Below, in pieces: positions 33,549 through 44,655 of a DNA stretch of 64,000 bases. Below the pieces are notes generated by a model. The model saw nothing but the letters and a program-made list of their open reading frames with translations. It was not told where the DNA came from and did no database searches. The translations under genes and the position numbers were made by a program. Source of the DNA: Phytophthora hibernalis (taxonomy: Eukaryota; Oomycota; Peronosporomycetes; Peronosporales; Peronosporaceae); assembly GCA_012656075.1 (NCBI GenBank), contig JAAKBF010000007.1, positions 682,001-746,000 on the forward strand, in the 5' to 3' direction. Within the stretch, counting starts at the first letter, position 1, and the number at the start of each line of letters is the position of its first letter.

Positions 33549-35298
33549 TCAAAATGCGTCGGCAGCGGAGGGAGTTGGTTGACTGCTGCTGGATGAAGCC
33601 GAGTCCAGTAGCTCCTTCGTACTCTGAGCCAGCGCCTGTGATAAAGGGAGGTATGTTGAGATGAGAACGCTGGATAATAGCCGACAGATTCGTACCTGAG
33701 GATCGGCTGGAGACGTTTTGAGGAACTCACGCCACACGGAGCTTGATCGTTTGGTCAGTTGCGCCTCAGCACAGGAGAAGTGGTTCATGATGTTTTCCAG
33801 CCCCTTCGTGGTTTCGGACCGGAAACGCAGCATTTCTTCAGCCATTAAGGCACGCGTGATGAGCTCGCTAATGTGGTGCGCTCGTCGTTGCTGCTCTTCA
33901 ACACTTAATGACGGTGGCTCCACTGCGCTCATGAATCTCGATGCCGCCGAGGAGGCTGCCGACGTGAACGACGACACAGAGAAGCCAGAAGTCGGTGGGG
34001 ATGTCGGCGGTTCTGACGGAGGCGGAGACGGCTTGTGATCCGGCGAAGATTCCCCACAATCGCTCTTTCGCGTTCAAGCAGCAGCTGCTTCATGACAGTG
34101 GCTTGGTGGAGCATATACTTGATGTTTTCGAGCAGTAGCAGCTCGAAGATTGCAGGTTGAAAGCTCTCCACTTGGCTCCAGCCACTGATTGTTGCCGCTG
34201 AAAAATCGTTGAGAGTGCAGTTAGCCATCACGATACTGACCGAGGAATAACAAAACACGAGACTCACTGGACTTGCCCAGAAGAGCTACAAGAGGTGCGT
34301 CGTTGTGCGCGACAAATGAGCCCGTACCCGTCTCCGCCAATTGCCACCCCGCAAAGATTGCATGCAACGTGCTTACATCCTTTGCCATGGCAGCGCTCTT
34401 GTCCGCAAGCCGTTTAGCACATGCAGCAAGTTCTCTGAGTAGCCGCTCTCGTTGTTTGACGTGACGCTTAAACGCAGCGATATCGCTACAGAACCAAGCA
34501 TACAGATGTTAGTCAATGCATCGGAAGAGCTGCAGGTAGACGTATCCATACCTGTCTGGCGAGCTGGCAATATGTTCGCACATAATGCGCTGCAGCCAGC
34601 GCATGTGTCCTTCTCCAGCGTTATCCATCACTGCCGTCTCCTTCCTCATCGCCTCCCATGTCGCTTCATCGCCCGGTTCACCCAAGAAGCTTGCAACAGC
34701 TGCATCGCAACGGAGGTATGGTGATTGCATGATGTCGTTGAGGAAGCGCTGCAGCCCGCGCATACGACTTTGCAAGAAGGCATCATTTTTGATCACCATT
34801 GCAGTCGTAGTCTTGTCCGGAAGCGACGGTACCAAGAGTCCAACGTAGCGGGCGTGTAGCACGGCACGCAGCCACTCAAAGTCGCGGAAGCGACGGCGTA
34901 CGTATTCTTGATGAGACTCTTGGGTGACCAGGTACGTCGTGTGCTTCTGGAGGTAAGTGCCGCGAGCTTCCGGAGCGCTCACCTTTAAAACCACACGCTC
35001 TCGCACAGTTTCAACACACCAGCGCTACCAAAAGACGTCGGTGTCAGGCGCATGCCAATCTATCGTTGCGATTCATGAGGATGATGCAACGCACTTGGTG
35101 TTCTTCTAGGTCGAAGGAATTGGCATTTGCGCCACACATTTTGACCGATCGCATCGACGCCTCGAGCGCTGCTGCGGCCAGACTTTCCTTGCCTTGCGAA
35201 GCGAAAACTGCATTACGTCGAGACAGAGTGTACTTGGACTGTATAATGTGCGCTCGAGAAATGAGCGGCGACCTCGACTTGGATCCAAGAGGCGTCAT
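33549..35298 (-). CDS. Sorting nexin (PX plus BAR-like domains)
   Basis: Phosphoinositide-binding membrane-remodelling protein of endosomes, about 494 residues. Exons: 35298-35095, 35024-34552, 34485-34268, 34197-33696 and 33635-33549. After about 65 N-terminal residues the PX domain begins (VVLKVSAPEARGTYLQKHTT) with the conserved VRRRFRDFEWLRAVL, and PSLPDKTTTAM and RMRGLQRFLNDI as lipid-contact and helix regions. The rest is coiled coil: FKRHVKQRERLLRELAACAK, SFQPAIFELLLLENIKYML and AHHISELITRALMAEEMLRF, fitting a SNX1/2-type BAR domain. One G is missing near 34058 within a Pro/Ser linker. The first exon is supported by in-phase splicing but its ATG is tentative. It is sandwiched between BED/hAT copies 2 and 3. 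Confidence 0.83.
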
Positions 35299-35348
35299 CA
35301 AAGATTCCCCGAAGATCGTGACTCGCCACTTCAACTTGTCCCAATGGT

Positions 35349-37848
35349 CTACTTTGTGTTTGCACTTGTCTTCAGCCGCTTTCTGCGTCTCTTTTCATCT
35401 AGCTGCCGATCATAGATCTCTTCCTGGATCTTTACCAGCGACTGGAACTGCTGTGCGTGCAAAACACTTTCCAGCTCGAGATCTGCGAACAGTAAGCGAG
35501 CCTCCTCCATATCCTTAGGACATAGAACAAGGTCTCCAACCTTCTCATCGCTCAGTTTAATCGCACCTAACGGACACGCCGTTGCAAGTCCACCAGCGAA
35601 CGCTTGAAGGCGTTTGAAGCGACCATCGGTCAGGCCCCAAGCCACGTCGAATTGAGTATCTTGTGTACATTTCTTCAGAACACACCTGAAACCTTTATCC
35701 ATTGCGAAATCGCGGCACAATGCCGCATGCTCGTCACGGACGGTCTCGATACCAGCTTCATCTAGAACTCCTCGCGACGCTACATCGTGTGCTTTAAGCA
35801 GTTCGAGAAATTCGGTTGAGCTGAAGCGAGCCAATTCGTGCGGCAGCACAGGTGGCAGGATGTCCGTGACTGCAACAGTGCGACTACCGTTATTGCTCTC
35901 ACTGTTGGTGCAAGTAGCACACTGCTGTTTTAGGTAGATACTGAGCTCTACTAGCGACGCGATCATGTTTGCAGCACCAGGAGCCAAATGTTCGGCCGTC
36001 GCATGTACAGTTGCTGTGCCGCCGTGCTTTTCTAGCTCATGTGCAAGTGCGCTGGAGCCCATGACAAATTCTAGCATGCCACTCTTGGACAGAACGACGC
36101 GTCCATCGTCCGAGAAAATTCACTGGTACTTGCGTGAGGTCCAGATCTTTTCTCCTTTCGAATTTGAGCGTGGAGTCCCGTTATACACTCCTCAGCTAGG
36201 CTTGCCATTACTGTTCCCTGCTGCGAAATAGTCACGTGCTGCTTCCCCAGCGCCGCAAATACTGTATTTGCGCGGGTAGTTACCCACTGCAAAACTTCTA
36301 GCGCTAACCACCACGATACAGGTGGTTCTGATAAGGCGTCAATCAGTTTAAAGTGCTCTTGAATCAGCGCACAGTGGATCACGATCATGTCAACTTCTTG
36401 TCCAAAGGCCACCAGCGTGCTCGAATAACTGTGCACACCGCTCTCTAAGTGTTCTCTGTAACCTGGATATCTTTTCATCTCAGAGAGCAAGCTGGGCTCA
36501 CTGCGAACATATTCACTTAGCGCTTTAAGTGTCAAGAGAAAACGCCCACTGTCGATTGAAGCGTAGAACGTATTCAGAGTACGCTGGAGCTGCATGCCAC
36601 AACAGTTACTACGGTGGAGCGCAGGACCACTTGCAGCGTCGTGGAAATGTTTAATCACGTCGTCAAGGCGAATTGGGATTGGTATGTCACCGTTCGTAGT
36701 GATCCCAAACAGTCGCCTTCTCCATTGGGGAAGCACGGCAGTCAGCACCCGATCCAGCGTCTTAAACATCATAATATCGCATTTCCCACGTACTTCGGGA
36801 TCGCAAGCAAATGTGCACTGCGCAAGCCACTATCACGATTATAAAACTTTACTCGCACATCCAGATACGAGTACAGCGAATGCTGCGCAACAGTGCATAG
36901 TTCCAACGAAAACGCCCAGGAGTCTTCCATCAGGCCTGCGATAATATTCATACTCACCGCGACGCCCAGTCTCACAAACTCGGCTGTTTGGTCCTCATTA
37001 TACTCCGGGGTCATCTCATCAACTTGAACTTTGTTCCTCGCAGCTTGTTCCACCGCCGGCAAAACTTCTCGCTTAGATCTCGGCGCTACATCCTCCAGCA
37101 ACGTCGCTGCTCGATTTCTCAGCACCTTCAAAGTCCATGAGATCTGCTTCGACGACAGTCCCTGAGCGGCCATCTCCATCAGCAGGTCCATCTGCTTCTT
37201 CGAGTTCAGCACGACACGATACACAGGTGGCTCCATCTGCACCAATTGGCAGCTTTGGAACGTGTCGGGCGGTGGCGACCAGCGTGGACAGCTCGTGGGC
37301 TCCTCCTCTTCGTAGTCATGGTGCAGCATGTACTGGTAGTTGCGTCGGTCTCTCGTCTCCACCGTAGGGTTCACAGGCCCAAGACCTACAGCCAGCACCG
37401 CTACGACTTCCACGACTGCCGCCTTCAGATCGAAGCAGCTTCCTCTCTCTTCAGCACTAGGGATCAGTGCCTCCACCTCTGTAGATTGCTGTTTAGTATT
37501 ACTAGAAGTACTAGTGTCTGAGTTTTTAGAAGGGAAGAAGTGCTGCTTGTCCTCATTGCTACAGGATTTGTATCGTTTCCACTGCGTCGGGTGCTGCAAC
37601 AGGTGGTGCTGCGTGTATTGGTCCGGTCGGAAGGACTCGCGGAAGACCTTGACGGTGCTCGTGTTCTTGCGCTTCTTGTCGGCGCGTTGCTCGCGACCGA
37701 AGTGCGTGCAGAACAGACACGCGGCCTCCGTCACGTCGCCAGACGCCTCGTCGCGCGTCACCGCCCCAATGGCGTAGCGCAGCTGATGCACCGCCAAGTA
37801 CTTGAGGGTGCGGGTCCGAGTGGGTGTAGCCATTTCCCAAGTGACCAT
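35349..37848 (-). CDS. BED zinc finger, hAT-transposase-derived protein, copy 3
   Basis: About 833 residues, single exon; the first ATG of the frame is at 37848, with a second (MATPTRTRTLKYL) at 37833. The BED finger is CLFCTHFGREQRADKKRK, then TQHHLLQHPTQW. Shared blocks include PRWSPPPDTFQSCQLVQ, YNEDQTAEFVRLGVAVSMN and VSWWLALEVLQWVTTRAN. The hAT catalytic motif is RLFGITTNGDIPIP, so the Asp has become Asn, and the HQLD motif of copy 1 reads CCGMQLQRTL. Base losses near 36786 and 36110 break the frame. The three copies diverge strongly in the core, indicating an old family rather than recent transposition. Confidence 0.7.
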
Positions 37849-37950
37849 CACTCTGTCCCCTTTGTGTCTGCACAAATTTGGTCCATCTTATGCGAATTGG
37901 TCCTGTGACCCATTTCGTCACGCACTGCCAAGGGAAGACGCTTCTCCAGG

Positions 37951-39718
37951 ATGAACAGGTTGCTGCAGCACTTCGTGGACTCGAGCGGGTCGCAGGCGTC
38001 GCGTCCGCCCATCCCCGCGCCTCCGCAGTCCTCCGGGGGCTCCTACAACGCCGGCAACCGCGGCTCGTACCAGCGCGCGGCGCCAGGAGGCCCGTTCTAC
38101 TACCAGCCGCCGACGCATTTCCAGCAGCGCAACGACAGCGGATTGGACGAAATCCCGCTCACGTCGCAGTCCTCGGGCGGCGTGTACGAGACGGTGGATC
38201 TGAACGCTGACAGCAGCCAGCAGCAGCAGCGGCTGTTCACGCCCAATAGCCAGACACAGGGCAGTCGGGACGCCCACAGAGGGCCGTTCTACCAGCAACA
38301 AGCGCCGGGCAGCACTGGAGAATTGTTTGCTAGTGGGCCACCGCCTGCACGCGAACTGTTTGGTGGCCCTCCATCGAGTTCTGGCAGCGGAGGGAACCCG
38401 TTCCGACGTCAGTCGAACCCCATGCCCAGCTCAGGGGCGAATGGGAGCGCGATGTTTGGGCACAGCGCGTCAGCTAAGGATCCGTTCGCCGCGTCACATG
38501 GTAATGGACATGGAGCAGGTCTGGTTGGACACAGCACGCCGCCACCAAATGATCCGTTTGCGGCATCACAGAATGGAGGATTTGGTGGACAAGCCCCGCA
38601 ACATGACATGTTCGCGGCTCCTCGCTCCGGAGAGAACAGGGATGTGTTTGGAGGACAATTAGGCGCCAGCGCTCACGATCCATTTGCGGTACAGCGGCCA
38701 ATGGACGCAGGGTTGCAGCATCAGCAAGGATATCAGCACCAACATGATGAGCCGCTACAGCCGACAAGCGTGGAGACGTCTACGAGCCCGTTTGCCTCTG
38801 CCTCCTCTAATTCGACTGCACCAGTGGACCCATTCGCTTCTGCTCCCTCTCATTCGACTCCCACATCGGTGGACCCGTTCGCCTCTACTCCTTCTCATTC
38901 GGGTAGCAGCAGCCTATTTGATTCTCCTGCTCCATCGAACGGCCCACATCAGCGCATAGCAAGTGCTGACAGCCTGTTTTCGTCGCCAGCACCGGCAAAC
39001 AACGGAGCTTGGGCACAGCCTACACAGCCTGAACCGAGCCCAGCACGAACGCAGAACCTATTTGCCAGCGAGGCGCCTACTGCTAGCAGTTTGTTTGGCG
39101 GTAATGCACCGTCACAATTTGAGGCCAGCCCCCGGCACCATCTAAATCCCAGATCTGTGCTCCGCCCTTACCGGTTAAGTCTCAGGTCAGTACTCCGCCG
39201 TCGCCGGTGAACCCCCAGGGCGGCATCCCCCTCCCTCGCCGGCAAAGCCTCCCGTCAACGTTCCATCCTCGCCTATGAAGCCTCCGATCGGTGCCCCGCC
39301 TTCGCCGATGATTAACGCCTCGTCTTCGCCCATGAGATCTCAAGTTACAGTTCCCGCGTCTCCAGTGATGAGACCTGAAGACCATCTTACTCCTGCTTTC
39401 GGCTCCATGAAGTTATCAGCGCCTGCTAAGTCCCCACTGAAGTCTGGCCTTGACGTACGGCACATGAAATTCCCGGTCGGTAAACGTGACGATGATGCTG
39501 TTTCAAATGCCCCGAGTATGGCCCCGAGCCGGATGTCGATGCTATCGACTTTGGATGACTCGCTGAAGCTCTCGGACATGTACAAGCAAATGACTGCGCG
39601 GCTGGAAGGAGAAAAGCACGACCTGCTTAAGGTGGTAACCAGCCAAGCCCAAGAGATTGCCCAAATGAAGAAGCAAATTCAGTCCTTAGAGCTGCAGCTG
39701 AAGAAATCCCGGCCCTAA
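37951..39718 (+). CDS. Low-complexity protein with DPF/NPF endocytic motifs
   Basis: About 589 residues. It is rich in Ser, Pro, Gly and Gln, with repeated DPF units (KDPFAAS, NDPFAAS, HDPFAVQ, VDPFASA, VDPFAST), one NPF, and FDSP/LFGG-like units. Such peptides bind the AP-2 appendage or EH domains in endocytic adaptors. There is no ENTH, ANTH or EH domain. The last 80 residues (SLKLSDMYKQMTARLEGE, then QEIAQMKKQIQSLELQLKK) form a coiled coil that could oligomerise the protein. Two C losses near 39130 and 39225 shift the frame inside a Pro-rich tract. No intron. I infer a clathrin-accessory role from motifs only. Confidence 0.7.
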
Positions 39719-40301
39719 CAACGTCTAAATGAGGGCTGCTGAAGGTGAATAAAGGCGAAGGTCTGCTCCGCTTCCAGATATGAGAAGTGAGCTTTGTGTA
39801 GAGAATTGATGTGGTTTTGACAAATTCTCGACTCACTTGTGTGCTTGCCTATGAGTGATTGACTTCGTATATCTCATGTCCAGGTGCTGCTGGAATGCAA
39901 TCTCCTGCAGCTCGCATTCGTTTCAACACTTTGTATTCTGAGACTCGTTGAAACCGTGCAGGAAAATAGCATTCCTCTGGCGGAGTACAAGCCTGGGAAC
40001 TCAGCTTGGGTTGGAGCTGAGCGCGAGTCGGGCATTACACAACCAGAGGATGATCTAGGCGCGTTGGAAGGATTTTACTCGACACCGCTATTTCCGTGCT
40101 ACGCATTTTCGCTGCTTTCGTTCCTGCTAGCCGACAACAAGAGAGCACATAAGCTCGAAGAATGAGCCACTTCTTTCGACATGAAAACCAGCATGAAGCA
40201 GCACCGAGAGCTCATTCCCAAAGAGGAATCCATTTCAAACCCCGTCACACAACTCACGTATACCTCGCGACTTACATGTACCGGGAGATGACTGCCCCAA
40301 A
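39719..40301. other. Intergenic
   Basis: About 580 bp between same-strand genes. A 94-codon frame at 39884-40165 has no ATG at its start and no recognisable domain. The frame at 40162-40298 could be the true 5' end of the following gene if one C is missing near 40298. Confidence 0.45.
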
Positions 40302-43300
40302 ATGCGAGCCCACCCAGATCGCAAGCAAACGCCAAATCATGATAGTGACAAAAGTCTCTTGGAGATGTTGAGTTCGACAGTCGCGTGTTTGAAGCAGAAA
40401 AATATGGACTTGGAAGCACTAGGTTGTCTTGAGCAGAGCTTGTGGCTAAAACGACGTATGTTTGGCGTGGATAACTCGGTGGTGCACAAGGCACTGAACG
40501 AAGTGGTGCTGAGTTATAACTCGATCGCGATGCAGTATCTTGCGCAGGGACAATTTGATCAATGTTTGGCGATGTTGCGAAAGGCTGAAGCCATTACGAC
40601 CCCGGAAATTTCAAGAGATGCCAAGCTCTGCAGATTCTTACGTTCAATAACATCGGTTGCTGCTATCGCAAGCTGGGCAAGCTGAAATCAGCTCTGAAGT
40701 ATCTGAAAGAGGCTGCACAGATCGGATCAGGTTCAGCACACGTGAAGAACTTGTCTATTACCCACCTCAACCTGTGTGCGATCCAGTCTCAGCTCGGACG
40801 ACATGACTTAGCGCTAGAACACGCTCAAGCTGCGATTTTCCACACACAAGAAGAGCTCGTAAGCCTTGAAGATGGGACATCGGACGAGCGTAATGGAGAT
40901 GGCGAGCGTAATGGAGATGGCGAGCGTGACAGTGACACTAGAGAACAGACTGCGTTGGTTGATGCGCTGGACCCTAAGAATCGAGAGGAGAAAATTATCT
41001 CACTTGCAGTGGCCTACCATAATTTGGCTGTTGAGCTAGAGTTTAACGGACGAGGAGAAGCGAGCTTGCAATGGTACAAGAAAGCTCTGCAGCTCGTATC
41101 GAAGTATCGAGAAACCAACGAAGCACTTTTGAGTCCTTCAAAAAAATATTTCTCGATGCAAAGAAGAAGCAACAGACCGCAAATGTTCGGCAGAATGGAA
41201 TTCCTGCTTCTGCTAGCAATCCCGTTAACGGGCGGCGTCCAATTAATCGTCCGAGGTCAGCACATACATCATCGCGGAATGGAAATGAGGTAGACAGAGG
41301 AGATGTATCGTACAGCTCTACAGTCGCTTCTCAGTGCTACAAAGCGACTAAACCTTCTACTGCAGGCCAACGCTACGGATCTCCGCGTAGTGCGACGGCA
41401 GTAGCTCGAAATGGAAAGCCTCAGCGTCCAGTTTCAGCAACAGCTCGGCAAAGACCAGTTTCCGCAAAACCTTCTACACGTGTAAATTATCGCAACAATT
41501 CCCGAGGGTCCCGTGATTCAGCTGAAGACGCGTTTGAACAACACTGGAAAAAGTTGGAGAAGGAGCACGCTCTTACCGACGTCCAAAAACTTTCAGTACC
41601 TAAGAAGGCAGATCGAAAACCTCGTCGACCTCAAAGTGCAGGCAGTGCCAGTGCAGCAGCGCGACGACGAAACCCGATACCGATTGAGATTCATCGACAG
41701 CAAATACTGCAGGGACAACTGTATTTTGGCGCCCATGATGAAGATATCATCGGAAATGACGAAGATTATGGTGTTACACTTGACGATGGTGATAGTGATG
41801 ATGACTTTGACAAATATCCTGGATCAATGTCCTCTGATTGCAGGAATAACCAACGAGACAGGGAGGTTGAACGAGGAGCTGCAACTAAGTTTCATAGTGA
41901 ACCGATCCCTGCTGATCCAAGAAAAGTGCGGCACGAATGCAACGGCATCGCGGGGATAGTGATCGCTCACAAGCATCAGTTAACCAGAGTGAATCACATG
42001 ATGACAGTGAAACTGTAGTGCCTTCGAGCCAAGGCCGAGAGGAGCGCTCACCGAATGCATCTCTCACTGGCTATAGTGGAGACGACGACACCGATCCTGA
42101 CCTGCCAGCTCAGCGTGTATGCCACATGGAGTACCTTCGTCGCATGAAAAAGCTCGCAGAAAGTATCAAGGGCGATTTAAATGGTGTTGGATTCCGTCCG
42201 CCAAAAGTGAAACCATCAGAACTTGCAGCGAATCACTATAAGAGCCCAACACATCAAAGAGAATCCGACCCGGCAAATAACGAGTGCAGCTCAAGGGTGT
42301 CAACCCCACGCAGTGCAACTTCAAAACTGCGCGATCGTATCGAACAAGCGAGACGTGATTCATGGGATGACCTGCATGATGCAGATGCACCTGGCAGTAA
42401 ATGGACCAGTTACAAACAGTAATGCCGGCGAAAAGCACCCATAAAGTCGAAGAGGATGATGGCATTGAGCTGCAAGAAGAATATCATGTTTTTGAATCCG
42501 AGACTGAAGCGTGCGATGCTGAGCTACAAATGTTTCGAGCCGCGGCAGGATGCCGACTTCAAGCGTTTTCCGGGGCCAGCGCTGTCGTGCTGAAGTCAAT
42601 TTGCTGAAACATGTAAGAGGCGGCGTAGATCTACGAGCTTCATCTTTGTATTCCACCCGTCTAACTGAGTTGATGGTGTTTTTATCCCTTTAGGCAAAAC
42701 TTGAAAATGACTCGGCGAACTTGATTCAGCGGCAGGTACGGCAATATGCTAAAACGTTAAAGGAGGAAAGAAGACGTGAAGTGGAGAGGTTGCAGTTGGA
42801 ACTTCAGAAAGAAGAGGTGGAGGACATGGCCGCTTGCTACATCCAACGGCTGTGCCGTCGGGCCTTAGGTCGAAAATGTGCGAGCATGGCCAAAAGTAGG
42901 GGCAAGGATGAGAATGAGGAGTTCCCTGTTTCTCAACGCCAGCCATTTTCTATCGCTGATGTCGAGCTTGGAGCCGCGGTGAACTCGTCCCACTTAAATC
43001 AAGAAAGGAGACACGACCCACCCCATTTGAACCCGGCAGCTACAGTATCCCGCATCAAACTTGACCATGAGACGGAGACGAGCACTCCTCGTCGAAGCTC
43101 TACTCTCTCGTCCATACCCCTGGGTGACTCGGATGGAGTAGATTTGTCGTTTCAAGTGCAGGGTGAGGCAACTTCACGCAGTAAGGGTTATGATGACGAT
43201 GCAGAGTGGAAAACGCCTCCACAAGATTCAGCACATTCAGCTCCGCGTACACTCCACAGCAATGCAGATCAACTGCGCTCGGTACCGGCAACTCCGCGTA

Positions 43301-44523
43301 CAGCACGAGAAGAAGTGAATACTCAGCGACAAAAGGAGGCAGCTATTCGGATCCAAGCATTTATCAAAAGTTTCGCAGTTCGTCGGCGTATTGCACAAAA
43401 TAATGCAGGCGATTTGAGTCGGATGTACATCGAACAAAAACACTTCAACGTCGCACTGGATCATGCGGTAAGTGAGATTTCATTGTTGCCTGGCTTATCC
43501 TCTAATTTTTTCCACGACGTTATTTTTCTTGTAGCTGGCACTGGAGCAAGACTTTTGGAAGAGCTCAGCGTAATCAAGATCCAGGCTCTTGTGCGTGGCA
43601 GACAAAGCCGTCTACTGACCGAATGCATCACGGCTGGAGTTCACACTGCAGCAAGCACGATTCAAAGATCATTTCGAGCACACCGACGCCGCACTCAGCG
43701 AGCAGTTGAGGAGGGTATCCGCATTATCGCGGCTCGTACCATCCAACAGGTTTATCGGGGCTACGAGGAAAAGAGAGCAGCAGTTCACCAAGCTGCATTG
43801 GATGAGGAACGCTTGAGCGTTCAGCACATTGCTGCTAGCACTATTCAAAACGTTTGGAGACAGTTTTTTGCCGCACGGGATCACAGCCTCGAGGAAATTG
43901 AGGCTGCCACGTGCATTCAAGCTCTTGGGCGTGGCCATCTCTCTCGGAAGTCCTTGAAATCGCTCTATGGTTCGTCGTCAAGCGAACTGTCAAAACATGT
44001 AAGCCCCTGTGATTATTGTAGGACACGTAGTACATCCGTAGTCTGACCGTTTGTATGTCTGCCTGCATCCATTTCAGTCATCTGCTTTCTCAATGTCGTC
44101 TTCAGCTGAAAGGCTTATTGAGGAAACAGATTTGAAAAGTGCACGTAAAGCAGAATCGCTGAGCATCAACTATAGTTTCCTGCCAGCGAGCATCCGCGAG
44201 CTGTTCATGTCGTCAAGGGGAATCAGCTTCAGAGTATCAACAACCAGATCCACGCACAGGAAATTGCTGAGCTTGGACTTACGTTTGAAGATTTCTTGCG
44301 TGAGCTCGAAAATTGCACAGACGTTGTTGTAGGCTCCTCAGCGCTAGATGCGATGCGAATTATGGTTGAGACGTCACCCGAGTCCACGAAAACTCTAGCT
44401 AATGTTGTCAAACTAGCGCGAGCATTAGATCGACGATTACAGGAAGGCTTCTGGAACGAAGCCATCGAAATATCGAGCATCACTTTGCTTCACGCCTTCC
44501 GGGACGTATTAGACGCGCACTAA
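40302..44523 (+). CDS. TPR protein with seven IQ motifs
   Basis: About 1333 residues over four exons (40302-42612, 42694-43467, 43535-43998, 44078-44523). The N-terminal 300 residues contain TPR-like helices, such as ALGCLEQSLWLKRRMFG and FNNIGCCYRKLGKLKSALKY and AVAYHNLAVELEFNGRG. A basic, Ser-rich region follows, with KPQRPVSATARQRPVSAKP, then an acidic part. The C-terminal third carries IQ motifs: YIQRLCRRALGRK, IQAFIKSFAVRRR, IQALVRGRQSRL, IQRSFRAHRRR, IQQVYRGYEEKR, IQNVWRQFF and IQALGRGHLSRK. These bind calmodulin or centrin. Seven single-base losses are needed to keep the frame (near 40610, 41130, 41930, 42400, 42565, 43555, 44220). The design fits a flagellar or basal-body protein; this is inference. 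The true start may be further upstream. Confidence 0.75.
40886..40927 (+). repeat. In-frame 18-bp tandem repeat, 2.3 copies
   Basis: GAGCGTAATGGAGATGGC is repeated twice perfectly and a third time in part, encoding Glu-Arg-Asn-Gly-Asp-Gly units in an acidic loop of the TPR/IQ protein. It is a likely length-polymorphic site. Confidence 0.85.
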
Positions 44524-44655
44524 TATGAATAAGAGACGAACTCAAAAGCACTCCACAGCGCGCAACTCTCTTCATTCGCCATCTAACTCACTGCCCGGCT
44601 TCCAAAAGAAGCAGATACCCACGCACCTTCGAACCAACGGGTTTGCTGAACACGT

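Noticed and set aside
30895..37848. Composite transposon made of BED/hAT copies 2 and 3 carrying the sorting nexin
   Set aside because: The copies are too divergent from each other, no terminal repeats or target duplications are seen, and the sorting nexin has normal introns of its own.
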